Source: Dryococelus australis
Lineage: Eukaryota > Arthropoda > Insecta > Phasmatodea > Phasmatidae
Assembly (NCBI GenBank): GCA_029891345.1
Contig: CM056999.1
Location: 24,835,418-24,899,417 of the forward strand
Reading direction: 5' to 3'
DNA length: 64,000 nt
Part shown: piece by piece, positions 1-12,828 of the stretch
Layout of the letters: each line of letters begins with the position of its first letter
How positions within the stretch are numbered: the stretch's first letter is position 1
Notes under the pieces: generated by a model
What the model was told of the DNA's origin: nothing
The model's input: only the letters and a program-made list of their open reading frames with translations
Databases searched by the model: none
Translations under genes and position numbers: made by a program

Positions 1-1383
1 TTGACTTTAATGGTTTAAATCATAAGGTGGGTTACAAGCAATAAGCTCTACAAATGAACTCGAACATATGTAGGTCCTTTCAACTAGTCATCAATTTTTC
101 AGGCTGCTGCGTCCACAACACAGTAACATGACTTCAATCAAAATGCAAAATCCAGAAATGTAATATAGTTCCATAGTAAACAATTTACATCATACTGAAT
201 TTAATTCAAAATCACTAGCGATCAAAACGAGAATTTAGAATTTTACTTAAAGTACCTACACGATCTGACTCTAAGACTTTCAAATTCAACTATTTCGCCA
301 ATGTGAACCCATTTTAAGGAAGCGGTGCAGAACAATTTCACTGTCAGCTAACATGCTGACTTACTCTACAGAGTCCCACGGGGACCTCAAGCAGTACCAC
401 ACCTGAAGGATGTTTTCAAGCAGAAGAGCAGAGTAGATGTTGGCGAGCCCAGCACTGATGCAAAGGCCGTCCATTCCAAATTACGTCATAACAATAGCTG
501 GGCAGGTTAGAGAATTATGGCTCAGGATATTTCGGGCTGAAAAAATAATTTCCCGTGGGAAATGGAATGGGATTGAAAATTTTTCGGTACACTAGAAAAT
601 TAACAAAATGTACTAATAAAAACCCAAGATAAATGTACTACCAAAATGTGTTTTCAATCCTTTAGAGCAATCCTTTCATTTTACTGAGATGTTCTCTGAC
701 AATTTTCTCGTAAAAGAGCCATATTAGGGTTTTGAATTTCTCGCAACAATTTTTTATATCCATATTGCTTCTAATGAACTACGTAAACAAACTGTAGATT
801 GAGTAAATAATACATTAAGGAAATGTATAAATAATGTTTTGTACCAAATGAACGAGTCATAGGTATAGGTTACCGCACTACAATCACACAATATTAAAAC
901 TTTCATTCAAAACTACAAATTTATTGATAGAAAAATCTCAGAATGAAAATTTAATTATGTTACATCATGCAATCTCACGTACGGGTGATAAGCAAAATAA
1001 AAACACAATCAGTACTTACTGTTCCTAACAACTATCATTGGGCAACATTCTACATTACGTGATGTTCTTGCCAATAACGTACCATTTTAGATGAAGATGC
1101 GTCACATTCAGCAACTGTTCTACAGTGTAACCTAACAAGAAGCATGTGGCCATAAAAATGCATGAGCTTTCAGATTTTTATGAGCTTACGTGAAAATGCA
1201 ATTGCATTCACACTAATTTAAATGTGGTTTTGCATGTATGCGTTTGATATGCCTTTCGGCCTCCCACAGAATTATTTGGTAGTGTTCATAAGAAGTTCAC
1301 GAAACTAAATGAAGTTACGTGTGCGTGAAACGTTAAGGACTGGTTTCATAACCATCTCAATTTTTAAACAATGTGGGCTTAAA
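1..1383. other. Unassigned AT-rich sequence
   Basis: I see no coding potential, terminal inverted repeats or recognisable element here. Reading frames are short and closed on both strands. Confidence 0.5.
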
Positions 1384-1555
1384 ATTCCAAACATTACTTT
1401 CTAATGCTTGTGAGCAGTGTGCATTAATTCCAAACATTACTTTCTAATGCTTGTGAGCAGTGTGCATTAATTCCAAGCATTACTTTCTAATGCTTGTGAG
1501 CAGTTTGCATTAATTCCAAACATTACTTTCTAATGCTTGTGAGCAGTGTGCATTA
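1384..1555. repeat. Tandem repeat, four copies of a 43-bp unit
   Basis: Four head-to-tail copies begin at 1384, 1427, 1470 and 1513, each opening ATTCCAAACATTACTTTC (the third copy has ATTCCAAGC) and closing with GTGCATTA or TTGCATTA. Copies differ by only one or two bases, so the array is recent or homogenised. No function is evident. Confidence 0.95.
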
Positions 1556-2399
1556 ATTCAGCTGCTAAAATACGTGTATTGGAATGTGTTTATTCATTCA
1601 TAACTGAAAGCCAGTACATCGATAAAACGACTTTTTTTTTTTTTTTTAATATATAGGGCCTACTTCACATTTCTATAACAAGTGTTTTACTTATAAAGCG
1701 ATGGACGGCAGAAAAAACTCAATTTGCGAAACGGAAATACCATTTATTATGCGGAATGAGCAGTTATTTATATTAGGAAGCACACTGAAGTTTGTTTACA
1801 TACGTTGGCCAGTGGCAAACTTCATATGCATTATATTTATATGAAACCATTTATAGTCGTAGGTACGTTGACTTGCGTTTATTTATTATTTACTACTGCT
1901 GGCAAGATTAGGGCCATGAAGGCCCTCTCTTACATGTGTGTTGTAGAAAACTGAAATAATAGTAAAATATGAAAATAGCGTAAATAATTTTTATCTCTAA
2001 AAATATACGGGAATATTATTTCCCCCAACCTTTTGGGAAAATATATTTCCAGAATGTTTCCCGAAAAGTCGGGATCCCTCCCAGCTGTAGTCATAACCAA
2101 TCAGAAAGTAACACTTTCACGCATGCATGGAAGGTGGGGATTACAAAGAGAATGGAAGGAAAAAAGGAGGAGAAAGGTAACCAACGTCTTTAAAGTGGGA
2201 GAGTCACTGTTCCCACATTAATTTTAGAGGTTTCCTCTATAAAACTTTGCAGCCTTGCGGATACAAGCTGCGCAAATTAAATTTTACAGTGTATAAAAAT
2301 TAATACTTACAGTTTTTTTTACCTAATGGCTAGTACACTTACAACGCCTTCCTCCTTGGGAAAGAAATAATTTCTATAGAAATTGTTTCTAAATCTGAT
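1556..2399. other. Unassigned AT-rich sequence
   Basis: A poly-T run of about 17 bases lies near 1631-1647. A short open frame at 2033-2221 (plus) has no recognisable motif, and I do not regard it as a gene. Confidence 0.5.
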
Positions 2400-3240
2400 A
2401 TTCATCCATTTTTATAATACTTCAGCGATAAAGGTTTTTTTTCTCAGTATATGGAATCTTTCTTAAGGATGTCTCCTTTAGTTCTATATTGTCGTATTGT
2501 CACTCACAGAGTTTTCACTTGAAGCTCGAGACATCATTTTTTGATAATATGCAGCATCAGTAGTATTAAAAATAGTAGGCCAGGAAAAATTGATTTACAA
2601 CTGCAACAATCATCATCTTTCCATCTTTTTAATACATTATTGTATTTACCTTTCAATCAATCATATTTCTTAAAACTCTAGATACATATAATTAAACTTA
2701 ATACATCAATGTATACATATGATACTACAGAAATTCTTGACATGTTATTTACATTATGTAATTTCCATTCTTGTTCATGAAACATCTGTTCTACCTCAGA
2801 TATTTTATATCTTAGTATGCTTATGTTATCCATTCCATTGATAATGGGTTTGAGATGTAAAAAGCATTCTATCTCGTCTATACTTATATAGTGATCCTCT
2901 AATTCACAAAATCAATGTCTATACTAATATTAGAAATTATGTCCTTAGAACTTAAGTTTGTGCTAAGGATATTCTGAGAATCTAAAAGAACCTTAGTTCT
3001 ATATCCTTTACATTTTCTTAAAAACTTCATCTTTCTTGTATTTGTAATTGTAGCATCAAATGAATTTCTGTTATCACATACTACTATATTTTTTTCCGTA
3101 TTGGGAGCTACATAAATCCATTCATCACCCAACTGGACCCATAATGTTTCCCTTAATTCTACAACATGTTTTATACCATCAGAATGTATTGAACTAACAG
3201 TATGTAATAACTGCTTGACATTCTTCCTTTGAGTATGTAA
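2400..3240 (-). pseudogene. Envelope (F-like) remnant of an LTR retroelement, left flank
   Basis: On the minus strand the clearest part is an open segment of 77 codons (2899-3132). It has a tryptophan-tyrosine start, a conserved cysteine (IVVCDNR), a lysine-rich CKGYRT motif and a run of serine/threonine-rich strands. This resembles the distal ectodomain of the F-type envelope proteins of insect errantivirus-like elements. Sequence on both sides reads in related frames but is closed by stops. It lies downstream, in the same orientation, of a gag-like remnant at 5041-5382, as expected for one retroelement whose pol has been lost. It cannot encode a working protein. The family call rests on motif resemblance only. 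Confidence 0.5.
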
Positions 3241-3264
3241 TTATTGAAGGAAATTATTATTTAC

Positions 3265-3625
3265 AAGCTCCGTACTCTTAGTTATCTGTTGGCGCACTCT
3301 AGTTGGAGCCCGTTACCCACTCTAGGCAAGGGGGTAAGGAGGGTGTGTGAAACCCTACCTCCATGTGGGCCTAATCCGAGAGTTGGGCTGAACTCTGGGG
3401 ATATGGGTGCTGATTCTCTCCAGGGTATGCCTAATGTTCCCTTCTTCGGTGACAAAGATTGTTATGGTCAGCCTGGCGGGTCGGTGATTTGCCCACATTG
3501 GGGGATCTAGTGGGGCATTAATTGGTAGAAGGGCTGGGAGTGTATGGATGGGAATCAAACCCCAGGGTGAACTTAATCATGTACGTCTCCCTCCCAGGTA
3601 ACTTGATCTTGCTCACCGTGAAGGC
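3265..3625. other. GC-richer insert, possibly SINE-like
   Basis: This segment is clearly richer in G and C than its surroundings. On the minus strand it carries GGTTTGATTCCC (around 3555), which resembles the B box of a tRNA-derived SINE, but no convincing A box is found at the right distance. The open frames on both strands (3244-3510 plus, 3355-3558 minus) overlap and lack recognisable domains. Confidence 0.25.
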
Positions 3626-3723
3626 CATCTAGAAACGTTATGCCAGCTGTCACTAATTAAGAAAGTTAAAATAAGAAGAACATACATTAATGGGGATAAG
3701 GATGATAGTGAGTTGGGGGTGTA

Positions 3724-3731
3724 CTAATTAC
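3724..3731. repeat. Target-site duplication, left, of hAT copy A
   Basis: CTAATTAC is repeated exactly at 4971-4978, on the other side of the element. Confidence 0.9.
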
Positions 3732-4970
3732 TAGGGATGAGACAATACCGATTAATTGGCCAATATGACGACTATCGGCTTCGACGCTTCTGCAGCATCT
3801 GAACATTATTTACAGATTATTAGCACTAATTTATTTAACGCAATTTTAAATAACCCAGCATGCTACATCTCATAAAGCATTTATTTACAGCTTCCATCAA
3901 TTAGATATTATGTCCGAAACTCAACATATATAATTATTTTTAGATGATTTGTTCCCGTTGTTTACATTTTAAAGTATTTCCTGTTTGTACATTTGCCAAA
4001 GATTCTGTGCATCATTCGTTTTTTGACACTTAGTGAATGCAAAACAATGCAGTTAATCAACAACTGGTGCTATCAATAGTATTGTTTACGTCCTGGAAGA
4101 GTTTTTGTTTCATTTTCTTCTTACGTTTTTACTACATTCGTAGGTTGCGACAATAAGAAAGCAACATGTATTCTTATTCTTTTTTTGCGTTTACTTCACT
4201 CGTAGGTTGGCTGCAATGAAAACAAATCGCACATTCTATGACACTGTTATTGAAAATGGAAAGTGAAAACAAATGCACTATATTTTGACTCTCGTATTTC
4301 TTATTAGAAAGTGTCAGCTGCTGTTTTGGTTAGAATGTTAAAGGTCTGAATAAGACTCTGCAAGTAATAATTGCCAAAAATTGTTTCAAATACGTACATC
4401 AGTTGTCATTTTAACCAAGGGATTGAGTATGGCTCGGCCAACAAAGGAATACTAAGCAAAAATATTAGTAGTATAAATAACAAAAATTTTGCTAGATTTC
4501 AAGTGAATATTTAATATTAAATTAATTTCAATAATCTCATTTTAATGACTTCTTTAAGCTGTTGGTTTAAACAAACATGTATGTTGAGGTTATGTATGTT
4601 ATTTCTCAGATCAAAAATCCAAGTTCGCGTCAGATTGCCTGAAGATTTGAAGGTTATTTTTAAGGAACTCGGTTTGTAATGAATGCTGTATTATCTGGTA
4701 ACAGTTTTTTCTTGACAGTGAAGTCACTTATTTGCCCAGTTAAATTTTCTAACTTATCGTTTATTATTAAAATTAGTGTTGTATTTCATTTCTATGCTGC
4801 AGACACCTAATACTTTAATTTAAGAAAGAAAAAGTATTTCAAAATATTGGGATTTGAGAATTATGATTGTGCTCATCAAAACTGGTATCAGCATCGCTGT
4901 AATCTGCGGCATTGGCAGTTGAGAATCTGTGTTGTTGGTATCTGCAAAATGTGACATTGGCCCATCCCTA
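3732..4970. mobile_element. Non-autonomous hAT element, copy A (1239 bp)
   Basis: The element starts TAGGGATGAGACAATACCGA and ends in the inverted form GGCCCATCCCTA. It is flanked by a perfect 8-bp target-site duplication, CTAATTAC, at 3724-3731 and 4971-4978. An 8-bp duplication with TAGGG termini is the hAT signature. No transposase is recognisable inside, so it is a non-autonomous (MITE-like) copy. It interrupts the retroelement remnant of the left flank. A related copy in the opposite orientation lies at 56251-57505. Confidence 0.9.
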
Positions 4971-4978
4971 CTAATTAC

Positions 4979-5838
4979 TGCCCTGGAAAATGGTCTAATC
5001 AGTTTCGTGCATGTTGCCAGGGCACCTTTATGGGGCTGGTCTGGTCGGCTTATGTGTTGGGACGTAGTCAATCACTACTGTAACTCCCTTATTATTACGT
5101 ACTGGTTTAGGAGGGATAAATAACTATGTTAAGGACTTTTCTTGATGTGGTACAAATTTGGCAAATAATAGGGAGAGTTTTCTTAATGAGCCCCTGTTGT
5201 GGTGGCGGTTTCACTACCGGCTCTGGTGCTGGGGGTACTAGATAACTCACGTGATCTAAGTCCGGCCACAACCAACAGATCCTGAACGGCGGGTCCAAAT
5301 AAGAGTTGCAGTTTTTGTTAATGGGAGGAACTTCCGTGATTGGTTGGACTAGTTTCGCCACAGGGTGAGACAGAAGCAACATATGATTACTGGGGAGGGG
5401 GGTTTAGCGGAGTCTATTTCATCGACTGAGCTAGCTCTCGTAATGCTCTATGGGCAGGTCGTCTGATCCGGCTGTTGAGTCCACTTTTTTTCTTATGCAT
5501 CGTGTTACTGAATGTAAATTTGCTGAAACCAATCAGTTATTTTCATGGGCTCGTAAACACACTAATGTTTAGGATGGCGTGCTCGTAACTTAGAAGTCAG
5601 CATTTAAGCCACCCTGGGTGTGGTCTTGTACAGACATTCCGAGGTGATAAGCATGTTATATGGCTATCTAGACGAGGAGGGTTTCTGCGGATATGTTCGG
5701 ATGTAACAGACACGCCTCTAGAATCCCTAATCTTATTCAGACCAAAACCTTTTTCAGGCACCAGGTATCTCAAGGGGTTCGGACCTCTTATGCGTTGTCC
5801 ACAGCGATCACTAGATCAAAAAAGAGCCACCAATTCCA
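4979..5838 (-). pseudogene. Gag-like remnant of the left-flank retroelement
   Basis: Minus-strand frames here include an open proline-rich segment (5107-5382, with LVPPAPEPVVKPPPQQG near its middle). Further along (5041-5078) is the motif VIDYVPTHKPTRPAP. The same motif recurs as ENYVPSHQPTHPA in the gag-like ORF at 48633-49037 and as DNFVPIRQPTCPV in the right arm near 46000, so these are relatives. The remnant lies directly downstream of the LTR that ends the left arm (5839-6918), in the same orientation. This order suggests that the 5838/5839 boundary is native retroelement sequence rather than a breakpoint. Stops and the hAT insertion break it. Confidence 0.55.
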
Positions 5839-6918
5839 AGTAATTTGAATTACAATTAAATAACCAAAAAATACGGGTCAGGGAAATAAATAACTACCTC
5901 GCCAAAGGTTAAGTTTAGCACAGCGTATTTATTGCTGTTACGTGAAAACAAAGGGGATATGTGGCTCTATATAAATTTAGCTAAAACAATTATATAAATT
6001 ATTTTATGCTACTTTATGTCAGGTGAAGGCAAACCTGGATATTCCAAAACCAAGAAAAACTCCAAAATGCTATTCCTAATTTACAGCGAAATAACGAAGG
6101 GTGGTTTTGTCCAGAAAGGACGGCGTTACGGCTTACTACCGTAGAGTGCAAGGATTGACTCGGATAAGGGATGCAGGGATAAGGATGTCTTGATACCTTT
6201 GGATCTTGACTAGGGATTTTCTCAGCGGGCAGCAGGGTTGATGCTGGAGCTTCTGAAGGAGCCATCTTCCATTCTGGCTGTTGAGTTTGGAGAGGAGAGC
6301 CTTTGTAAGCTTAGAGGGCCTTCTTCAGACTGGAGGCCTTATGCAGACCCAGTAGAGCCCTCTGACCTTACTCAGGTCGGCAGGCCGACGGAGACTGGCA
6401 AGAGCGTTTTCGCTTCTCCTTATATATCCAAAATTGCAACGTGGTGGCTCTCACAGTTGTGAGGGCGTTGCTAGCCTACCATCACAGGAGTTGGTTATTT
6501 CAGGGGCGTGGGCTTCACCACTAATTTCTTATCACCCTGGTTGGAGGCTGCTGACATATTTACCGTCTCCTCTCGAGGCTTGGCGCGATGATGTCACAGG
6601 CCGCAGGGGTGCTGCTCTCCTGTGATGTCTCTGTTAACTTTCTTATCTACTCTGGTGTGTCTGTGGCTCAGTGGATAAAACAATCTTTGGCTGTGGCGAC
6701 ATCATGCGAATTTCTTGGTGGGCAGTACAATCTCATAAAATAATTTTTAATTATTCACGTGTCTGTAGTTATCAAACTCGTGGAATTAACTCTGTAGCCA
6801 TGGAATTAATTGCCTGCTGGCGTATGACTTGCCCCGAATTGCTCTCAGTGCTTGATGTTAGGGTGAAGTCGAATAGTAGAGTACGCAGCCATGCTTCACA
6901 GTAGAGTGGCATGCGTCA
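5839..6918 (-). repeat. LTR E, left-arm copy
   Basis: Mirror of 46773-47852. On the minus strand it starts TGACGCATGCCAC at 6918, has a TATA box (TATATAAG) at 6419-6426 and a polyadenylation signal AATAAA near 5926. It appears shared between an upstream envelope remnant and the gag-like remnant of the left flank, as in a head-to-tail array made by LTR recombination. Confidence 0.6.
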
Positions 6919-7601
6919 CTGTTTACATTAGTTTTTTACTTCCTTACTTAATTTTGCATAATATTGTTTGGTATGTTCCATAATTACATATGTATTCTTT
7001 CTCAGGGTTTATGAATACAAATATATTTGTTGTGGTTTTCACTCTAACCGGTTATAGGATGAGTTTATAAATGTTAAACCTTAACTGATCTGTCACAGGT
7101 AATTTTATAACATAACACAAAATATCTCGTTTCTTGAATACATCTAATTCCATTAATTTAAAAAAATAGGTTATTTATTTGTGTTACACCCAAAAGTGGT
7201 AAGTAAAAGTCACTTTTGTGATATGACTGAAACTGCTTAAAATAGTGCATTATCTGTTTAGGTGTTACAATATGCATGTTGACTATACTTTTAACAGAAT
7301 TGAGAATAGCATCTAATATGAACTCATATTGATTGCTTAATTTTTCTGCCTCGGAATAGAGTATGTTTAAATGTTAATCTACTAAGATTCTTAATTCCTG
7401 ATTGGACATTACTATGCAAATATGTCCATTACTTTTAATCACTTCTTCTATCTTTTAGTCTATCATTTATTGAATTCTGCCTTAACAATATTTCATTAAT
7501 CATTCTGTTATTTGTTTCTAGAGTGGATTTAAGAACAAAAATCTGTTCTTTTATTTTGACGCGTGCTAGGTTAAGTGGTAGCTGGTATGGTCGTCGGGGC
7601 T
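6919..7601 (-). pseudogene. Envelope remnant, left-arm copy
   Basis: Mirror of the envelope remnant at 46090-46772; see that entry for motifs. It is followed directly by LTR E. Confidence 0.5.
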
Positions 7602-7638
7602 TTGAGTTGTGTTGGACCAAACATGCTGCGTTATAGGT

Positions 7639-8295
7639 TTACTGATTCAGTTTCAGCTTAGTACCCATTACCTTGACGGGGCACGTTGGTTGACGGATAG
7701 GCACAAAGTTATCTACAGTCTGTCTGACAATTGGATTGCGGATAACTGCCTTGGTTACAATGTTCCCCACTGTGGGTTTGACTACGGAGATAATCGACTG
7801 ACGGGAGGTGTCTGGGATACCTGGCTTACTTATACTATCTTCAGCCGAAGGTGATGCTACTGGTTGCTGCGGGCTAGAACTGGTGGTGCAGACAACTGGC
7901 TCTAGGTCAGTGATACCATGCTGGCCAACACGGTATCGTTGGTTCCAAGCAGCTGCTTCCGGACTCCAAAACCTGGGGTTGGAAACAGTGTCTCACCTCT
8001 GTCTCATATATCAATCCACAGGAGACGAGATGGTTTTCTCGGTGAACACGTATATGCGGCGGAATCCAATGTACTTATAAACAGGAGAGGTCGGTCTTGC
8101 TAATAATTGGGTTAAAGCAGCGTTGGCCCATTCAGCTTGCCTACTCAAAGTAGGAGGGGCTAATACACACTGCTGCATGGCAGCACTGTAGGCTGTCCTT
8201 TGTTCCTCTCTCTTTGAGTCGTGCCTTTCCCAGAAAGGCATAGAGGTCATGAAACCGCTGAACAGTAGATGCTGTGCACCACGGATGCGAGACAA
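7639..8295 (-). pseudogene. Gag-like remnant, left-arm copy
   Basis: Mirror of 45396-46052. The open segment 8011-8295 begins MSRIRGAQHLL and holds the MPFWERH motif shared with other copies of the family. Confidence 0.5.
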
Positions 8296-8930
8296 AATCC
8301 CTACTTTAGTGTTCTACCAGCAGTGGCTGCGGGCATGTGTTTGGTGCTCCAGAAGCACCCCCCACGACCGAACCAGAAGCGTTGAGTCATATGGTGGGCC
8401 GCCTTCCTTCCACTACTGGATGTAGATTGCAACAAAGGCCAGGCTGTAACCCTCGAGCAAATACCTCTGCCAGTACCTAGGTGCTCTGGTAGGGATACAA
8501 CTAGAAAGTACTTTCTGTCCCTGGTTGGATGAGTTACTATTGGTTGGGGCTCTGCTGTTCTATACCCGGAGGTCTAGAACAGGTGGTCGTCGAATGGTGT
8601 GCATGTTAGACTGGTGGACTCCTGAAGGGGATCCACAGTCCTAATCGAAATTGTATGGGCTATCTCCTAACCAAGCAGACGGTATGTATGGAAGTAGCCT
8701 ACTCTATACAGGTGTAGGTGACCTGGTCCTAGACTATACAAGAAAGCAAATGATATTGATGGCTAATTAAGTATACATAGCATAGCTAACTATATTGCGG
8801 AATATCTAGACGAGACAATTAATTAATAGGGATCCTCTGCTCTAGCAGCAGGGAATGTACTGCCCCTACCAGCAAGTACAGGCAAGTGATGTGTGTTATT
8901 GATGTACAGATACCTGAAGGGGATCTGTAG

Positions 8931-9717
8931 TCCTACACTATGCTTGGTAATGTTATTACACCTGGTTGCTTGCTTGCTCCATTTAGAAGTAGAGTTCCTA
9001 GTATTGGACAGGATATACCTCTAGACAAACTGTCTCTGGATAGGATTATAAAAATAGTTTTTATTATAAATAATAATACTGTTCCCGGAGGAATCAGTTA
9101 CGGAGGATGTTGTGATGATAGAAAAAGAAGAGCTTCTGGTAGTTCAAGGTTATCTGCAATGAAGAGCCTCTGGTAAGTGGTGGTAGTCGTCGCCAATGAA
9201 GCCTTTGATACTGCGGCTGCAGAAGAGCTTCTGGTGATGGCAATGGCTGCAGCCTCTGGTGGCTGCCTAAGACTGTTGTCATCAGTAAGAGTAGCCTCTG
9301 GTGGCTGCTGAAGACTTGGTGGCATGGCCAAAGACCCCAGCACACGCAGTGGCTGAGAGAGCTCAATAATCAGAAAGAATAACTTGCGAGCTTGGGCACG
9401 CACTGACTTTTATAGTCCAAAGGACAGGTGCCGCGCCTGGCCGCGGTGGGAGGTGTGATGTCGCCTCATGATCTCCCTCTAGTGTGAGGTCGGAGAGGGG
9501 GTAGCTAACCTCTGTCTGTCTCCCGGCTTCGTGCATATTCTGTGGTGCTCAGCTGTGCTCCGAGGCGGCTGACAGTTTGTAGGCTCTCAGCGCAGGGGAT
9601 CCGCAACATCCGTGTACTAAGTTGGCGGGGTTCTACTCTCACTCGGGTGTAGCAGGAATGCTGGAGTAAGATGAGTTGTAATGGTTAGTAATAAATGCAT
9701 GAGAGTGGCACATGTCA
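8931..9717 (-). repeat. LTR B plus leader, left-arm copy
   Basis: Mirror of 43974-44760. On the minus strand it starts TGACATGTGCCAC at 9717, with TATAAAAG at 9407-9414. It is followed by the repeated CCAGAGGCT/CCAGAAGCT motifs, which produce the overlapping open frames 9098-9403 and 9094-9366. Confidence 0.6.
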
Positions 9718-10269
9718 ATTTAGCCTAAAAAATTTCAATTCTTATGCTTCTAGTTTGGATATTTTATCATAATAATCTGCGCCTTCCTCATCAAGCTGAC
9801 ACATTTCGCTTAGACTAGTCAATGTTCTTTTGGTGAGTGCTAGGTCAGGCGCACTTGAGTACGCATTTACTGTGACTAAGTCACCTTTCTACTAAAGACT
9901 AGCATTGTCGAGGAGGCTGGTGGTTTGGTACGAAGTTGGCCGTCGGCAGTATCACAATATTTCTTACTACCACCTTAGCCCGTGTAGGCAGGGCTGACTT
10001 ACTAGATTACTCACTCACCAATTTCCTGGGTTCCGGCGTAGAGGTAGGTCGGCCCGGTCCAGCAGTTGCTTGGGTGGTGCTAGTTGAAAAGGTGCCATAC
10101 GGAGAAATCAGGTAGTTCCGGCTCCCAGTGATGGCTCCACTGCTTCCACAAAGGAATTTTCAATACCCAACCTCGTGTCATGTCCAGTGACTAGGGCTCG
10201 TACTACAAGATGTGTCTCAGTGTTATGTCTGGTGTGCGAGGGGAAATAAATTGGGGTGCTGACTGAAGA

Positions 10270-10590
10270 GGACTGACTCTCCAGGTGACGGACGATTGAT
10301 GACTTCTTTGGGGTTAGCTGGTTACTGGTCTGGAAGACTTCTAGACTGTTGTTTATTTGTGAGGAAGACTGTTGCAGAGAGCTCTATCATGGCTGTAGTA
10401 GAGTGAGCTGCTTAGTCTACAAGACAACTTATGTTCTGGGAGCGCGTCTGGCCTTATATACAAATTACCAGTGCTTCCTTCTGTTCGGGCATCTTTGGCT
10501 GTGTTTCTCCTCCTATTGTGGGCAGTATAGACCTTGATGCGCTGTCTTGGAGAAGGAACAAAGTAGAGTAGTTGCCTTGATAGGAGGGGG
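10270..10590 (-). repeat. LTR D promoter/leader fragment, left-arm copy
   Basis: Mirror of 43100-43420. The TATA box TATATAAGG is at 10452-10460 (minus). One substitution relative to the right arm lies near 10520 (C on the left-arm minus strand, T on the right). Confidence 0.45.
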
Positions 10591-10679
10591 TATCTGATAC
10601 TCTCTTAGGGGCAACTGGCTTTGCTTGGCTTGGCTTGCTGGGTAGGGCATTCGTGTTACATGAGCGTCTGGCATATTGG

Positions 10680-10800
10680 CTAGTAGTGGCTTGTCTGCCG
10701 TTTCCTTGGGAGGAGGCAGGTTAGGAGCATGCCTGTCGGCGCTGCAGGCACGCAGATTCGGGGTTCAATTCTCCATTTGGGTTTCGTGTGGCTGCACATG
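10680..10800. repeat. tRNA-derived SINE-like fragment, left-arm copy
   Basis: On the plus strand GGTTAGGAGCATGCCTG is followed by CAGGCACGC, giving a 6-bp stem with an anticodon-loop-sized loop. Then comes GGGGTTCAATTCTCC, which resembles a B box/T arm. The layout suggests a tRNA-derived fragment. It is not a functional tRNA. The mirror copy is at about 42890-43010. Confidence 0.35.
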
Positions 10801-12049
10801 AGTTGATGTCGAAAAAATACTATGCCCAATAAGCGTTGTGCGTCAGCACATAATTTAAACTTAGTCAAAATGAATTATAGGCTAAGGAATTTCTTTTTTA
10901 CGAATGTTGCAAATTTGTTCGTCATATCTAACGTTTATAGAAAAATATTTCTGTGTATTCCCTTTTGTGGTCGTCAGTTATTAAAGGTCTGCAAGTCTGG
11001 AATTTTTAGTTGGAGGCGAGCCCGGGCGAGTCTACTGAATAGTTCGAGAGCTTCGAGCTCAAGCTCTTTTTCTGCAAACTAAAAATAAGTTTTATAATAA
11101 AGTAGTATAATTGTTTTGAAGGTAATCAGTATTCACATATTAATTTTCAAGGAATAATTTAAACCAAATACGCCTACCTTTTAAATTATTCTTTAGTGAA
11201 GAAATATACGTGTTTATTTTCTGTGAAAATGTTTCCATGGTTTCCTCAGTTTTGATTAAATAATTTCAGTATGTTTTAAATACTTTTTCTACTTTGATCA
11301 TTAAAATATAATGCAATGTCACAAATGATAAAGTTTGCATACAGCTAATTGTTATTCAGAGAAATATGAAATTGAAGTGCTTGATTGGCTAAAATTTGCC
11401 AGTTCAATAAAAAAAATAATTGTCAGAGTTGACATGAATGCATACAGTAAAAGCAGCGTGATTCACACACAGAATGTAGGAGTGTGTTCCACCTTCAAGG
11501 TGCGCTGCCGCACACACTGTCTTGCACTAGCGAGTTAAGAATTGTGCCCTCTATGAGCTTTCAGCATTATGTTTCTGATTGTAAAAGTTAAGAAATAGTG
11601 ATAAGTACATTGTTGGCCTTTTCAATTCTTTGAACATGTTCATAGAGTTATTTGAAATTCCAACTTATTTTGGTTTCATATATTTTTGAGTGGGGAGAAA
11701 CTTAAGTATTATGTCCATAGCAAAGTATTTTGGTAATATGTGCACACCTAAGCTAAACAAACCTTGAACAATTACATCACCATTCTGTGTTTCGTATCAT
11801 AATGACACCTGTCGCTTAGACTTGGTCAAAGTGGTTTGGCTTTGCACTAGGTCGGTCTCGCTCTGAATATAACAACTTATATGCTTTTGGGTTGTTTTCT
11901 GCTAGATGTTAACACTGGTCATGTAGGTTGGCGACTTGGCACAAAATTGGGTGTGTGCTGTACCACAATATGTCTTAACATTTCACTAGGCTGTTTAGGC
12001 AGGCCAGACTTACCAGGCTATTCAGGTACCTGTTTCCTTGACTCTGCTG
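10800..12049. other. Unassigned AT-rich part of the left arm
   Basis: Mirror of about 41640-42890. I see no domain. The frames at 10822-11082 and 11335-11538 have no homologous motif and look incidental. Confidence 0.4.
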
Positions 12050-12454
12050 AGGCAGTGGGTCGGCTGTTTACAGTCATCTTCGTTACATGTTGGGTGATGA
12101 GTTATCGTACAGGATGGTACTGTACTTCCAGCTCCACTCTGCGCCTTTGCTGCTGCCGAAGAAAGTGTTTGTTATGCCTGGCCTGGTATCCTTACCAGTT
12201 ACCAGGGCACGAGCAGCCGGATGGTAATCTATACATAGCCTAGTGTGTGCGGGGAAGAAAACAGTGGTGCTGGCTGGAAAGAGAGGCCTCTCCAGGTGTC
12301 GCGTAGCTTGAGATCTGCTCTATGGCATGTCTGCCCAAGGTGCAGAGAGGTTACTGGTTTACACTCACTTAGCAGCAATGAACTTTGTTTTTCGCTCCTC
12401 CCTTTGAGCTCTGTGTCTTTCCCAAAATGTCATAGAGGCAGAGTTGACATTTAA
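12050..12454 (-). pseudogene. Gag-like remnant, second left-arm copy
   Basis: Mirror of 41236-41640; see that entry. Confidence 0.4.
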
Positions 12455-12828
12455 CTATATCCTTGGTAGGTGCAAGCAATTGACGGTGTCCTGGGTAAGT
12501 GTATAACCAACAGTAGTTGACGGCGCGAACCCTGTGCTCCACTCAGTCAGGCAGCTTGGGGCACGAACCTGGAGTGGTGGGTCATGTGTCTTTCTACTAC
12601 TAATGGGTGTGTTCCAACAATTGTCGGGCCTCCAGTCCCAGGCAAGTACTCCTGCCAGCACCATCGGTGCTCCAGCAGCAATAAAGTCTGGAGTTGCTGT
12701 CCTGCCTTTCTTTGATGAGTACCTAGTGGTTGTGGCTCTTCCTTTTTATGTATGGAAGTGCACTGAACGGGTGGCCGTCGAAAGTGGTGTGTGTATATGA
12801 CGTACAGATTCCTGAATGGTATCTGCAG

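Noticed and set aside
1384-1555. CRISPR-like array
   Set aside because: The units are contiguous without variable spacers, and the DNA is eukaryotic. It is an ordinary minisatellite.
6660-6760. tRNA gene or SINE starting at the exact A-box TGGCTCAGTGG
   Set aside because: No adequate B box follows, and the sequence lies in the U3 of an LTR.
9094-9403. Two overlapping open frames (and mirrors at 44288-44597) as genes
   Set aside because: Both cross the repeated nonamer of the LTR leader in different frames. At most one could be a leader exon, and neither shows a domain.
10740-10790. Functional tRNA gene
   Set aside because: The stem and B-box-like parts exist, but there is no complete cloverleaf or acceptor stem. 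It is better called a tRNA-derived fragment.
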